From positions 1 through 64,000 of the forward strand of contig NZ_FQWX01000007.1 in NCBI RefSeq assembly GCF_900129815.1: DNA of 64,000 nucleotides, in the 5' to 3' direction. Under the pieces are notes generated by a model that searched no databases, was not told the DNA's origin, and saw only the letters and a list, made by a program, of their open reading frames with translations. This document shows, piece after piece, positions 26,718 to 35,350 of the stretch. How positions within the stretch are numbered: the stretch's first letter is position 1; each line of letters opens with the position of its first letter. This DNA comes from Asaccharospora irregularis DSM 2635. Its GTDB lineage: Bacteria > Bacillota > Clostridia > Peptostreptococcales > Peptostreptococcaceae. Both the position numbers and the translations under genes were made by a program.

Positions 26718-28385
26718 TTATATTTTATCACTGTACTTTTCAAGCATACTTATAAATTTTTCAACTAAAGCCGGATCAAACTGTGTTCCTGCATTATTTC
26801 TTAATTCTTCTATAGCCTCATCACGACTTTTTCTAAAATTATAAGGTCTATGAGATGTCATAGCATCAAAACTATCTGCTATAGTGATTATCCTAGACAG
26901 ATATGGTATTTTTTCTCCTTCTAATTTGTCAGGATAACCTCTACCATCATATCTTTCATGGTGATACTTTACCACTGGAGTAAGCCTTTCAAATGGCTTC
27001 ATGCTTTCTATTAACTCTGCACTCACTACAGGATGCTCTTTTATTTTTGAAAACTCATCGTCCGTAAGCTTTGTCCTTTTATTTAAAAGCTCTTCCGGTA
27101 ACTCTACCTTGCCTATATCGTGTAAGTATGCAGCAAGCTTTATATCTATCTTTTCCTCTTCAGACAATCCCAAAAACTCTGCAAACCACTTTGAGTATAT
27201 AACTACCCTTTCAGTATGCCCGTACGTATATTTATCTTTTTTATTTATCATACTTATAAAAGCTTTTAGAGATTTCTTTATTTTCTCGTTTATATATAAG
27301 CTATCATCTACTTCATCTAATACACTGTAGTATGCCTCTACCCTGTTTTTATTGAAAAACTTAGCCCTATAAAGAGCATCATCCGCTGCATTTATAAGTT
27401 CATGTTTGCTTTTACCATTTTCCGGATAACAAGATACACCTACAGATATAGTCATATTTTCATCGGGTTGATTTTCCTGAGCATAGAAATAAGTATCCTC
27501 AATAGTTTTCCTTATTTTTTCACCTATCTCAATAGCCGTGTTTTTATCTGTATTAGGCAGTATCGCTACAAACTCTTCTCCTCCATACCTAGCTACTATA
27601 TCATTTTCCCTGACGGATTCTTTTAGAATTATCCCTATCTTTTTTAGTACCCAATCTCCATGCTGATGACCGTTTATATCATTATAGTTCTTGAAATAAT
27701 CTATATCCATAAATAATAACGATGCATTTTCTTTTTTTTCCTCTGAGTCCTTTATAACCTTGGTAAGCTGCTGCTGTAGATACCTGTGGTTAAACAAACC
27801 TGTTAATTCATCTACATTCGCTAACCTTTTTAAATCCTTGCTATATTCCACTTCTATATTGACATACATACTCAGGATAAATGCTGTAACCAGTAAAGAC
27901 GCTATAAGCACTAAATCTCTTTCAAAGTATATACTTAAAGTCTCCTTGTTAGGACTCATCATAAAGTCTATTAATATTAATTCTAACGATAAAATTAAAG
28001 CAGTTATTATACTATGTTTTTCTCCAAACTGTATAGTTGATATTAAAACAATGAATATACATATGAATTTATAAGGGCTTTCATTTCCCCCTGTAAACAT
28101 AACAATAGTAGTAAAAATAAATAACAGTATAATGATTTCTATCACTTTAGCTATACGATTACACCTGTCTACAAAATGTTTATGATAATAAACTACTAAC
28201 ATAAAATAAGTTATCATAAACAATAGTACTCCGATTGCAGATACTGCTACTGTTATAGGGTTATCTATTTTATTAATATCTACTGTACTTGTCAGTGCTA
28301 CTAAAGCCATCAATAAATATATCGACTTTAATATTAGTAGTACTTCAAATATTTTCTGATTTCTCTTCTTTTCATATTTTTTCAT
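26718..28385 (-). CDS. membrane c-di-GMP enzyme with GGDEF and HD-GYP domains
   Basis: This 555-residue protein has about six N-terminal membrane helices (residues 12-180), a GGDEF domain with intact GGEEF (about residue 267) and an HD-GYP domain (from about residue 350) with HTERV, LHDIGKVELP, HPVVSAELI and the HHERYDGRGYP signature. It could both make and degrade cyclic di-GMP; which activity wins cannot be read from sequence. ATG 28385 follows AGGTG by six bases. It begins about 40 bases after the agrD terminator, with no convincing promoter of its own, so it may depend on read-through from the agr-like operon. Confidence 0.88.
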   Translation of the reverse strand: MKKYEKKRNQKIFEVLLILKSIYLLMALVALTSTVDINKIDNPITVAVSAIGVLLFMITYFMLVVYYHKHFVDRCNRIAKVIEIIILLFIFTTIVMFTGGNESPYKFICIFIVLISTIQFGEKHSIITALILSLELILIDFMMSPNKETLSIYFERDLVLIASLLVTAFILSMYVNIEVEYSKDLKRLANVDELTGLFNHRYLQQQLTKVIKDSEEKKENASLLFMDIDYFKNYNDINGHQHGDWVLKKIGIILKESVRENDIVARYGGEEFVAILPNTDKNTAIEIGEKIRKTIEDTYFYAQENQPDENMTISVGVSCYPENGKSKHELINAADDALYRAKFFNKNRVEAYYSVLDEVDDSLYINEKIKKSLKAFISMINKKDKYTYGHTERVVIYSKWFAEFLGLSEEEKIDIKLAAYLHDIGKVELPEELLNKRTKLTDDEFSKIKEHPVVSAELIESMKPFERLTPVVKYHHERYDGRGYPDKLEGEKIPYLSRIITIADSFDAMTSHRPYNFRKSRDEAIEELRNNAGTQFDPALVEKFISMLEKYSDKI

Positions 28386-28423
28386 ATTTTTCACCTAATA
28401 GGAATTTAATTTGTTTAAAATAA

Positions 28424-28452
28424 CAAACCATAAGGAACTTCCTTATGGTTTG
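28424..28452 (-). terminator. hairpin after agrD
   Basis: CAAACCATAAGGAA and TTCCTTATGGTTTG form a near-perfect stem; the minus-strand tail TTATTTTAAA is only moderately T-rich, so termination may be partial. Confidence 0.7.
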
Positions 28453-28461
28453 CCAGTTTTG

Positions 28462-28581
28462 TTATTCTTCTCTTAAAGACTTTGGAACTTCTGGTTCGAA
28501 GAAAAAGAACATGCAAAATGTTGCTACTCCCCCTGCAACTCTAGTTGCTGTTCCTGATACAGCGTTCATTAAAAACTTCAT
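28462..28581 (-). CDS. agrD: AgrD-like autoinducing peptide precursor (39 residues)
   Basis: The frame encodes 39 residues from ATG 28581 with GGGGGG at 28588-28593 as ribosome site. It has the AgrD layout: an amphipathic N-terminal leader (MKFLMNAVSGTATRVAGGVA), a core with Cys23 followed by M-F-F-F-F, and an acidic tail EPEVPKSLREE that strongly resembles the EVPKEL tail of staphylococcal AgrD. Aligning the E-V-P-K tail predicts a five-residue thiolactone ring starting at Cys23, with C-M-F-F-F the likeliest ring and an extra Phe in doubt. It lies 77 bases downstream of agrB. The very hydrophobic ring is unusual but resembles clostridial peptides. Confidence 0.87.
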   Translation of the reverse strand: MKFLMNAVSGTATRVAGGVATFCMFFFFEPEVPKSLREE

Positions 28582-28599
28582 TGATATCCCCCCTTTTTA

Positions 28600-28616
28600 T
28601 TATGTAGACTACATAA
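28600..28616. promoter_or_regulatory. palindrome between agrB and agrD
   Basis: A 17-base near-perfect palindrome (TTATGTAG, then CTACATAA around a single central base) lies 19 bases before the agrD start. It may be a protein-binding site or a small mRNA hairpin. Confidence 0.4.
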
Positions 28617-28658
28617 GGATAAATTTTTTAAATGAAAAATTTATAATATATAATTCAA

Positions 28659-29315
28659 TTAATGTAATACCTTATACAACTTGTCCAGATACTTATCAAG
28701 TCCCATGACAATATTTTCTCCTGTTTTACTTATCGTAAATATCTGTAGTATTATTCCAAACAATATTGATATAAGAATACTCTTTATCAAATAATTGTTG
28801 TATATTGAATATATTAAGCATAAAGATAATACAATAAATGAATATACATTCATTAATTTGAAGGCTTTTTTCCTTAGTCTTGTTCTTATACTTTCTTTTT
28901 TAAGTGGCTTTTCCTTAGATCCAACTGGACATCTCAAATACAATACATAATATGATGTTATAATTACTACAAGTATAAAAATCATAACATGGTGTATACT
29001 TAACTTTTCTATGAAATATCTACATAAAAAAGCAAAAGCTGTTGCTATCAATATACCAATACTTAAACACCTATTTGGTGTACTCGCATGAGGTCCTCCA
29101 GCATACCTCTTCATCATTGCACTAAACGTCGATATAATAACAAGTTCTTTTAATAGACCAGTTACCAAACCTACTACTAATATCAATATTATTGAGTATA
29201 CCGCCTGTATTATGACAAATAAACCATAATTTAAAACAGCTATTTCCTCATCTGATTTTTCCAAATTCTTTCCCAATATATTTGCTAAGTGTATAGAAAC
29301 CTTTTCTGCACTCAT
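28659..29315 (-). CDS. agrB: AgrB-like peptide-processing membrane endopeptidase
   Basis: The 218-residue integral membrane protein has about five or six helices and the AgrB catalytic pair: His76 in RYAGGPHAS and Cys83 in TPNRCLS, the same spacing as His77/Cys84 in S. aureus. AgrB cuts the C-terminal tail of AgrD and forms the thiolactone. A basic loop (KEKPLKKESIRTRLRKK) lies near residue 135. It follows the 157-residue membrane protein gene by 39 bases and precedes agrD, in the usual B-D order. Confidence 0.93.
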   Translation of the reverse strand: MSAEKVSIHLANILGKNLEKSDEEIAVLNYGLFVIIQAVYSIILILVVGLVTGLLKELVIISTFSAMMKRYAGGPHASTPNRCLSIGILIATAFAFLCRYFIEKLSIHHVMIFILVVIITSYYVLYLRCPVGSKEKPLKKESIRTRLRKKAFKLMNVYSFIVLSLCLIYSIYNNYLIKSILISILFGIILQIFTISKTGENIVMGLDKYLDKLYKVLH

Positions 29316-29354
29316 TTAAATCCCCTTATTTATAAAATAAATTTAATTTTAAAA

Positions 29355-29828
29355 TCAACTATTAAATTTTCCCCAAAAACATTTTTTATTTATTTCTTTT
29401 ATAATTATAACTATTAAAAAGAATATTGCTAAAGATGGTAATGTTACTATTGCCCCTAATATACTAGTGTTGCTCATTAACAATTTTATAGGTAATTTTA
29501 ATATTCTGGTGGCTATACTTAGATATAACCCCTCACTTAGAACTAATGCTAAAAATATCTCCAGAGTACATATTATAGATTTACCAAGCTTACCATCTGA
29601 CAATTTTGATGATATAATCATTAAAGCTAATATAGAAAAAATAGTATGAATTCCAAAAGTTATAGGTAACATTCTTATTATAAAAACTAATATTCCTAAA
29701 ACTCCTCCTATCTTGACTAACTTCATCTTTTCTATATCTATTTCTATTAAAATCGCTATCGCTGATACTGTGCACAGACTCTCTGGTAAAGTCCTAATCA
29801 AAGTGTATATAATAGATGATTCTAGCAT
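29355..29828 (-). CDS. agr-linked membrane protein, sensor-like, without kinase domain
   Basis: This 157-residue protein has about five hydrophobic helices and little else. It contains IRTLPES (residue 11) and an R-x-L-P-I-T-F-G-I-H motif (about residue 52). The layout resembles the N-terminal membrane sensor half of AgrC-like GHKL kinases, but it ends with a short basic tail instead of a kinase. It is the first gene of the agr-like operon behind a strong promoter. It might sense the peptide or assist its export; both are inference. AAAGGAGAATTTCA precedes the ATG. Confidence 0.6.
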   Translation of the reverse strand: MLESSIIYTLIRTLPESLCTVSAIAILIEIDIEKMKLVKIGGVLGILVFIIRMLPITFGIHTIFSILALMIISSKLSDGKLGKSIICTLEIFLALVLSEGLYLSIATRILKLPIKLLMSNTSILGAIVTLPSLAIFFLIVIIIKEINKKCFWGKFNS

Positions 29829-29862
29829 TGAAATTCTCCTTTTTGATTTAATACATGTATAT

Positions 29863-29891
29863 ATTCTACCATTTTTCTTTTAATGTTTCAA
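29863..29891 (-). promoter_or_regulatory. promoter of the agr-like operon
   Basis: Minus-strand TTGAAA (29886-29891), 17-base spacer, TAGAAT (29863-29868); start near 29856. Confidence 0.72.
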
Positions 29892-29943
29892 TTTTTAAAA
29901 TCTTTTTTATATCCATGCTTATTCACTAATTATAGCACGAATA

Positions 29944-29979
29944 AAAGAAGCTGACCCATAAAACAGATCAGCTTCCTTT
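29944..29979 (-). terminator. terminator of sigG
   Basis: GGAAGCTGATC and GGTCAGCTTC form the stem on the minus strand, followed by TTTTATTC, a few bases after the sigG stop. Confidence 0.8.
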
Positions 29980-29980
29980 A

Positions 29981-30754
29981 TCATATATATTTTCTCATAT
30001 TTCTAAGAGCATTTTTCTCTATCCTAGATACTTGAGCCTGTGATATTCCTATCTCATCGGCTACTTCTATTTGAGTTCTTCCTTTGTAAAATCTTAAATC
30101 TAGGACTAATTTTTCCCTATTATTTAGTTTCTTAATTGCTTCTTTTAAGGCAATTTCTTGCAACCAGCTTTCGTCAGTATCTTTTTTATCTTGAACTTGA
30201 TCCATCACAAATATAGCATCCCCATTATCTTGGTAAACTGGGTCAAATAATGATATTGGATCTTGTATTGCATCTAGAGCCATAACTACAGATTCAACCT
30301 CTAATTCTAACTCCTTTGCTATTTCTGATACTGTTGGCTCTTTGGCATTTTGTCTAACCAATCTTTCCCTAACTTGCAATGCCTTATACGCTATATCCTT
30401 TAAAGATCTACTTACTCTTATAGGATTGTTGTCTCTTAGATACCTTCTTATTTCGCCTATAATCATAGGAACTGCATAAGTTGAAAATCTGACATTTTGG
30501 CTCAGGTCAAAATTATCTATAGCCTTTATGAGTCCGATACAACCTATCTGAAACAAATCGTCTATATTTTCGCCTCTGTTGTTAAATTTTTGAATTACGC
30601 TTAAAACTAATCTCAAATTACCTCTCACAAATTTTTGTCTCGCTTCTTCGTCTCCCTCTTTTATTTTTATAAGAAGTTCTGTCATTTGATTGTTTTTAAG
30701 AACTGGAAGCTCAGATGTATTTACACCACAGATTTCAACTTTATTAATTTGCAT
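29981..30754 (-). CDS. sigG: RNA polymerase sporulation sigma factor SigG
   Basis: The 257-residue sigma-70 family factor directs late forespore transcription. It begins with the SigG-specific MQINKVEICGVNTSELPVL, then region 2 (GNLRLVLSVIQKFNNRGENIDDLFQIG, DLSQNVRFSTYAVPMIIGEI), and region 4 near the end (YKGRTQIEVADEIGISQAQVSRIEK). Length is normal. It lies 88 bases downstream of sigE with a SigF/SigG-type promoter in the gap, the arrangement known from other spore formers. Confidence 0.95.
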   Translation of the reverse strand: MQINKVEICGVNTSELPVLKNNQMTELLIKIKEGDEEARQKFVRGNLRLVLSVIQKFNNRGENIDDLFQIGCIGLIKAIDNFDLSQNVRFSTYAVPMIIGEIRRYLRDNNPIRVSRSLKDIAYKALQVRERLVRQNAKEPTVSEIAKELELEVESVVMALDAIQDPISLFDPVYQDNGDAIFVMDQVQDKKDTDESWLQEIALKEAIKKLNNREKLVLDLRFYKGRTQIEVADEIGISQAQVSRIEKNALRNMRKYI

Positions 30755-30792
30755 ACATTTCAGTCCTCTCTCAAAAGTATTATCTATATGAA

Positions 30793-30820
30793 ATTATTTA
30801 CACATCATATATTTTTATAC
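30793..30820 (-). promoter_or_regulatory. SigF/SigG-type promoter of sigG
   Basis: Minus-strand GTATA (30816-30820), 14 bases, then GTAAATAAT (30793-30801), one mismatch from the SigF -10 GGNNANNHT. Confidence 0.5.
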
Positions 30821-30842
30821 TGTTAAGAAAGGATTATTTATA

Positions 30843-31577
30843 TTATACAAATTTTTTCATTTCTTTTTTCAGTCTAGAAATTATCTTCTTCTCCAATCTT
30901 GAAATGTAAGATTGAGATATTCCAAGCATCCCAGCAACTTCCTTCTGAGTTTTTTCATTCCCTTTATTGAGAAGTCCAAATCTTAATTCCATAATTTGCT
31001 TTTCTCTATCTGACAATCTATCCAAAGCCATAACCAGTAAATCCTTATCTATCTCTTCTTCAATTATTTTATATATTTCATCATTTTCTGTACCCAGTAC
31101 ATCTGATAACAACAACTCATTTCCATCTAGGTCTATATTCAAAGGTTCATCAAAAGATACTTCAGCCTTTTTCTTGTTATTTTTTCTGAGATACATAAGT
31201 ATTTCATTTTCTATACATCTAGATGCATATGTAGCCAATTTTATATTTTTATTTAATTTAAAAGTATTTACTGCCTTTATCAGTCCAATCGTACCTATAG
31301 ATATAAGATCCTCTATATCAATACCTGTATTCTCAAACTTTCTAGATATATATACCACTAACCTCAAGTTTCTTTCTATAAGTATGGTCTTCACACTTTC
31401 ATCTGTTTCTAGCTTTTGTAGAAGTTCAGCCTCCTCTTTAGCATCTAGAGGTGGAGGTAATACATTCACTCCTCCCATATAATAAACACCTTTTGGCTTT
31501 ATTATTTTTAACTTGATGCCTATAGATACAATCTTGTTGACTATCTTTGTCTTTAGCTCTAAAAATAATTTTTTCAC
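30843..31577 (-). CDS. sigE: RNA polymerase sporulation sigma factor SigE (pro-form)
   Basis: The 244-residue factor drives early mother-cell transcription. GTG 31577 is chosen because GGGAGGG is eight bases upstream; the TTG at 31595 is inside that site. The hydrophobic/basic pro-sequence runs to about residue 32 and ends at KGVYYMGG before VLPPPL, where SpoIIGA is expected to cut. Regions 2 ([26 protein letters not shown]) and 4 ([21 protein letters not shown]) are intact. It starts just after spoIIGA, so protease and substrate are co-expressed. Confidence 0.95.
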   Translation of the reverse strand: MKKLFLELKTKIVNKIVSIGIKLKIIKPKGVYYMGGVNVLPPPLDAKEEAELLQKLETDESVKTILIERNLRLVVYISRKFENTGIDIEDLISIGTIGLIKAVNTFKLNKNIKLATYASRCIENEILMYLRKNNKKKAEVSFDEPLNIDLDGNELLLSDVLGTENDEIYKIIEEEIDKDLLVMALDRLSDREKQIMELRFGLLNKGNEKTQKEVAGMLGISQSYISRLEKKIISRLKKEMKKFV

Positions 31578-31595
31578 TTTCTTATCCCTCCCCAA

Positions 31596-32444
31596 TTAAA
31601 TTTCTAATAATACATTCGGATTTATTATTGCCCCATAATCTGAGTTTTCAAAATTAGATACCCCTAATACTATGTTTCCTATTTTTTTATCTTCAACCTC
31701 TATATAATCTGCCTTGAACCCCAGTATTACACCTGTATCAATACTTCCTGCGTGTTTATATGGAATCAACCTTACTCTTTTTGAAAACCTATCTTCTAAA
31801 GAATCTATTATTTCCTGTGCCTTAACTATATCTAGTTCCTCATGATATGTACTTAGTATATCCTCTGGAATTATTCCCTTGAAAAAAGAAGCCTTAACTA
31901 TAACTACTTCCTGATTGCTTATAGGATCTTTTAATAAATTCCCACTATCTATTAGAGCTTCACATTCAAATCTCTTCTCTAACAAATTTATAGTTATAGT
32001 CCTTTTTAACTGTTTTATGTAATTAATCATTTTTATATCTTTGTATATATATTTAAGTAATTGACAGCTTGTATAGACGCATATAATTAAAAATGAGATC
32101 TTTAAGTGACTTATACCTGTAAAATAAATAATAAAAAAAGTACTCCCTGATATAAATACATTTACCAAATAAAAAATCAGTGCTATATGAAAATATTCTT
32201 TCTTGTTTGAATAACTAAAAGATATAAGTGTTATAACTGTCATAATTATTACTTTTAATGGGATTGTAAATAATATACCTAATTTCGGATATAAATAAGC
32301 CAGAGAATATATTGCACCTAAGGTTGATCCCAAGATTTTTTTATTTTTAGGATTATATCTTTTTATAAGCATAGAAGTACAACTTATAATAATATAATTT
32401 ATTAAAAGGTTTTCTATAAAGTAATGTTCTATGTACAATATCAC
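31596..32444 (-). CDS. spoIIGA: sporulation sigma-E factor-processing peptidase SpoIIGA
   Basis: This 282-residue protein has about five N-terminal membrane helices (residues 5-135) and a C-terminal aspartic-protease domain with Asp166 in the motif ALIDSGNLLKDP, then PFxxG-like sequence. It cleaves pro-SigE in the mother cell after a signal from the forespore protein SpoIIR. Length is normal. Its promoter at 32472-32505 has the Spo0A-dependent type of wide spacing. Confidence 0.93.
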   Translation of the reverse strand: MILYIEHYFIENLLINYIIISCTSMLIKRYNPKNKKILGSTLGAIYSLAYLYPKLGILFTIPLKVIIMTVITLISFSYSNKKEYFHIALIFYLVNVFISGSTFFIIYFTGISHLKISFLIICVYTSCQLLKYIYKDIKMINYIKQLKRTITINLLEKRFECEALIDSGNLLKDPISNQEVVIVKASFFKGIIPEDILSTYHEELDIVKAQEIIDSLEDRFSKRVRLIPYKHAGSIDTGVILGFKADYIEVEDKKIGNIVLGVSNFENSDYGAIINPNVLLEI

Positions 32445-32471
32445 TCTCCCCCTTCTTTGAACCTTGACTAT

Positions 32472-32519
32472 ATTATAAGTTAATAGTCCAAAAATTTTAT
32501 GTCACTTTTAATGGTCGAA
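32472..32519 (-). promoter_or_regulatory. Spo0A-type promoter of spoIIGA-sigE
   Basis: Minus-strand TATAAT (32472-32477) has GTGACA (32500-32505) at 22 bases, the wide spacing known for the Spo0A-activated spoIIG promoter of B. subtilis, and TTCGACC (32513-32519), 6 of 7 match to an inverted 0A box, about 50 bases before the expected start. Confidence 0.6.
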
Positions 32520-32545
32520 TAGCAATAAATTTATTATTAAAAACA

Positions 32546-32576
32546 ACAAAAAAAGAAAGCTTTCTGCTTTCTTTTT
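32546..32576 (-). terminator. terminator of ftsZ
   Basis: AAAGAAAGC and GCTTTCTTT around an AGAAA loop, followed by TTTTTG on the minus strand. It lies about 170 bases after the ftsZ stop; the stretch between holds nothing recognisable. Confidence 0.75.
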
Positions 32577-32741
32577 AAAATACAAATTATGAATTTATAA
32601 GTATATAAAACTCAATGTAGCCTATATTCTTATTTTATTACTAATATTGCTAAATTAAAAATAATATACAATTTGTAGAATTATTTTGTTAATAGCAAAA
32701 ATTAGAGAGAAATTTTTTAACCTATCAGTGCTGATATTAAA

Positions 32742-33890
32742 TTATCTTCTTCTTCTTAAGAATGTAGGTATCTCCATATCATCTTCTTCGATTATAGAAG
32801 TTTTCTTAACTTCTTCTCTCTCAACTTCAATTGCTTCTTCTTCTTTTTCTTCTTGTTTTTTAACAGTAGTATTTAAAGATGCTCTTGTATCTGGTCTTGA
32901 TTTTTTATTGTCATCCAAATCAAGAGTCATATCTTGTCCTGATTCAAACCCAGTAGCAATTACAGTTATCATTATTTCGTCACCTAAGTCTTCTCTTATA
33001 GATGCACCAAATATAATATTAGCTTCTGAGTCACAAGATTCTTGAACTAAGCTAGAGGCTTCATTAATTTCAAATAGTCCTAAGTTAGAACCACCTGTTA
33101 TGTTAAGTAATACTCCTTTGGCTCCCTTTATTGAAGTTTCAAGAAGTGGCGATTGGATAGCTTGTCTAGCTGCATCTATAGCTCTATTTTCTCCACTAGC
33201 ACTACCTATACCCATATGTGCCAATCCTTTTTCTTTCATTATAGACTTAACATCTGCAAAGTCTAGGTTTATAAGACCTGGAACAGCTATAAGATCTGAT
33301 ATAGATTGTATACCTTGTTTTAAAACATCATCTGCTATTGAGAATGCATCTAACATAGATGTATTTTTTTGAACTATTTGTAATAGTCTATCATTTGGTA
33401 TAGTTATCAAAGTATCTACTCTTGATTTAAGTTCTGCTATACCACTTTCTGCATTTTTCATTCTTATCTTACCCTCAAATGCGAATGGCTTTGTAACCAC
33501 ACCAACAGTAAGAATTCCCATTTCTTTAGCCAATTGTGCTACTACTGGAGCTGCTCCTGTACCAGTTCCACCGCCCATACCAGCTGTTACGAATACCATA
33601 TCTGCACCTTGAAGTAATTTAACTATTTCATCTTTACTTTCTTCAGCCGCTCTTTTACCAACTTCTGGATTAGCACCTGCACCTAGACCCCTAGTTAATT
33701 TTTCACCTATTTGAATTTTATATTCAGCTTTAGATGTATATAAAGCCTGTTTATCTGTATTAACAGCTATAAACTCAACACCCTTAAGTTGTGCGTCAAC
33801 CATTCTGTTAACGGCATTATTTCCACCGCCACCTACGCCTATTACCTTAATTTGAGCATAACCTTCTAACTCTACGTCAAAGTTTAGCAT
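32742..33890 (-). CDS. ftsZ: cell division protein FtsZ
   Basis: The 382-residue tubulin homologue forms the Z-ring. It has the GTP-binding tubulin signature [15 protein letters not shown] (about residues 104-118), [11 protein letters not shown] near residue 20, the T7 loop region NLDFADVK, an acidic variable linker from residue 320, and the C-terminal peptide [13 protein letters not shown] that binds SepF and other partners. It has its own terminator and 280 bases of AT-rich upstream DNA, with TATAAT at about 33931-33936 but no good -35 box. Confidence 0.96.
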   Translation of the reverse strand: MLNFDVELEGYAQIKVIGVGGGGNNAVNRMVDAQLKGVEFIAVNTDKQALYTSKAEYKIQIGEKLTRGLGAGANPEVGKRAAEESKDEIVKLLQGADMVFVTAGMGGGTGTGAAPVVAQLAKEMGILTVGVVTKPFAFEGKIRMKNAESGIAELKSRVDTLITIPNDRLLQIVQKNTSMLDAFSIADDVLKQGIQSISDLIAVPGLINLDFADVKSIMKEKGLAHMGIGSASGENRAIDAARQAIQSPLLETSIKGAKGVLLNITGGSNLGLFEINEASSLVQESCDSEANIIFGASIREDLGDEIMITVIATGFESGQDMTLDLDDNKKSRPDTRASLNTTVKKQEEKEEEAIEVEREEVKKTSIIEEDDMEIPTFLRRRR

Positions 33891-34171
33891 TTACAAACCT
33901 CCCTTTTTGTGATTCAAGTAACTTGTATGTTTTTATTATATCATTTTATTTCCTAATTTTGCTATTTTATTTCACAATATTATTCAATAATATATACAAC
34001 TTCAAATATATGGATTTTAAATAATTTCGCAACATACTCCTGCATTTATTAATATTCAACAAAAGTCTATTTTTTCCTCTTTATTTCGTACTTTGTTCTA
34101 AATTTTTATATAATTTATATTCAAACAATTTATATGAAATTATTTTATATGTTTTTTGTTTTGTTTTTTAA
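33891..34171. other. AT-rich gap upstream of ftsZ
   Basis: A 281-base intergenic region with no gene. On the minus strand GATATAATAAAA close to ftsZ is a likely -10 box. No terminator for the preceding sbp gene is evident, so ftsZ may also receive transcription from it. Confidence 0.5.
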
Positions 34172-34531
34172 TTATTTGCTCTTTTTAGTCCTGATATTTG
34201 AAACTAGATATCTTCTAATAGTTGATAAATTATTAAAGATTCTTGTCCCAAATACTAAAATAGCAACATAATATAAACTAATTCCTAATTTCTCTCCTAT
34301 GTATGTTAAAAGAATTGCCAATAATGCATTGCCTATAAATCCAGTAACAAAAATAAGATTGTCATATTCATTCTTAAATCCGGATTTTATGGCTCCAAAA
34401 ATAGAATCCATGATAGCAAGTATCGCCACGGACATGTATAATGAATAATCCATAGAATATGTAAAAGGAATATAGTAACCTACTACAACCCCAAATGCTA
34501 ATGCCGCTAACATCCATATCATAATCTTCAC
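34172..34531 (-). CDS. sbp: small basic protein Sbp (DUF1290)
   Basis: The 119-residue membrane protein has about four helices, a conserved ALAFGVVVGYYIP start, LAIMDSIFGAIKSGF, and a basic C-terminus (RRYLVSNIRTKKSK). DUF1290 proteins sit between divIB/DUF881 and ftsZ in many Firmicutes; the function is not established. It follows the DUF881 gene by 105 bases. Confidence 0.88.
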   Translation of the reverse strand: MKIMIWMLAALAFGVVVGYYIPFTYSMDYSLYMSVAILAIMDSIFGAIKSGFKNEYDNLIFVTGFIGNALLAILLTYIGEKLGISLYYVAILVFGTRIFNNLSTIRRYLVSNIRTKKSK

Positions 34532-34636
34532 CTACTTTATTTTACTTTGAAACAGCTATATTTTACAAGCTTTTTCTTATTTTTTTATTTTTTTATTGAT
34601 TTTTATTGTTTTTATGTTATTTTTTACCATTTTCCA

Positions 34637-35320
34637 CTATTCTATTACTATATTATTATCTTCTTTAAGTTCTACCTCAACTCCATATACATCCTTTAGA
34701 AGACTTGCATATGAATCAGGAGAATCGATTATTTCCCTCAGTCTATCTTTATTTCCAATTGCTCTGATTATAAATGGTTGTCCATATGTTGTTTCATTAA
34801 CTGTAATAGTTGCTCCTGAACACTTTATTTGTGTGTTAGATAATACTCTATCCCCATTTATTGATATAGCGCTTGCCCCTGCTTTTTTCAAATCATTTAA
34901 TATCCTTAGAATGTCTATGTCATGTACTATTAAATCATTTGGGGTTTCTCCATCCTCAAGGTCTTTGTTGCTATCTTTTACCTTTATGATTATACCTTTT
35001 CCAGATACTTGAGCATAACCACTGGATTTTTTTAGCTCTCTTAACTCCTCTTGCATTACACTTTCTACTGATTTGTCATCATCTTCTAATGCATCCTTAT
35101 ACTTTTCTAGAGATTTCTCATATTTTTGTTTGACACTTTTTAATTCATTTACTCTAGAACCTACAATACCTATATTCGTCTCAATTTCTTTTTTATCTTT
35201 TAAACTTATATATAAACTTTTAGACGACAACGACTTGATATATGATGAAATCAAAACTCCTAGTATAAATGCACCTAGTATTACCATTCTCTGTTTTATA
35301 TTATCTTTTTTTCTATACAT
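34637..35320 (-). CDS. DUF881 family protein (copy 1)
   Basis: This 227-residue protein has one N-terminal membrane helix (about residues 11-28), a coiled coil (40-80), and the DUF881 domain (from about residue 100: SGYAQVSGKGIIIKVKDS, then DLKKAGASAISINGDRVLSNTQIKCSG, ending in EVELKEDNN). The domain would lie outside the membrane. DUF881 proteins are linked to division clusters and have no proven function. It is paired with the next upstream DUF881 gene, 30 bases apart. Confidence 0.88.
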   Translation of the reverse strand: MYRKKDNIKQRMVILGAFILGVLISSYIKSLSSKSLYISLKDKKEIETNIGIVGSRVNELKSVKQKYEKSLEKYKDALEDDDKSVESVMQEELRELKKSSGYAQVSGKGIIIKVKDSNKDLEDGETPNDLIVHDIDILRILNDLKKAGASAISINGDRVLSNTQIKCSGATITVNETTYGQPFIIRAIGNKDRLREIIDSPDSYASLLKDVYGVEVELKEDNNIVIE

Positions 35321-35350
35321 TTTTACTCCTTTTATATAATTCTAGGAACA

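Noticed and set aside
29590-29775. 61-residue frame within the agr-linked membrane protein gene
   Set aside because: It is an alternate-frame shadow; the 157-residue frame has the ribosome site and hydrophobic pattern.
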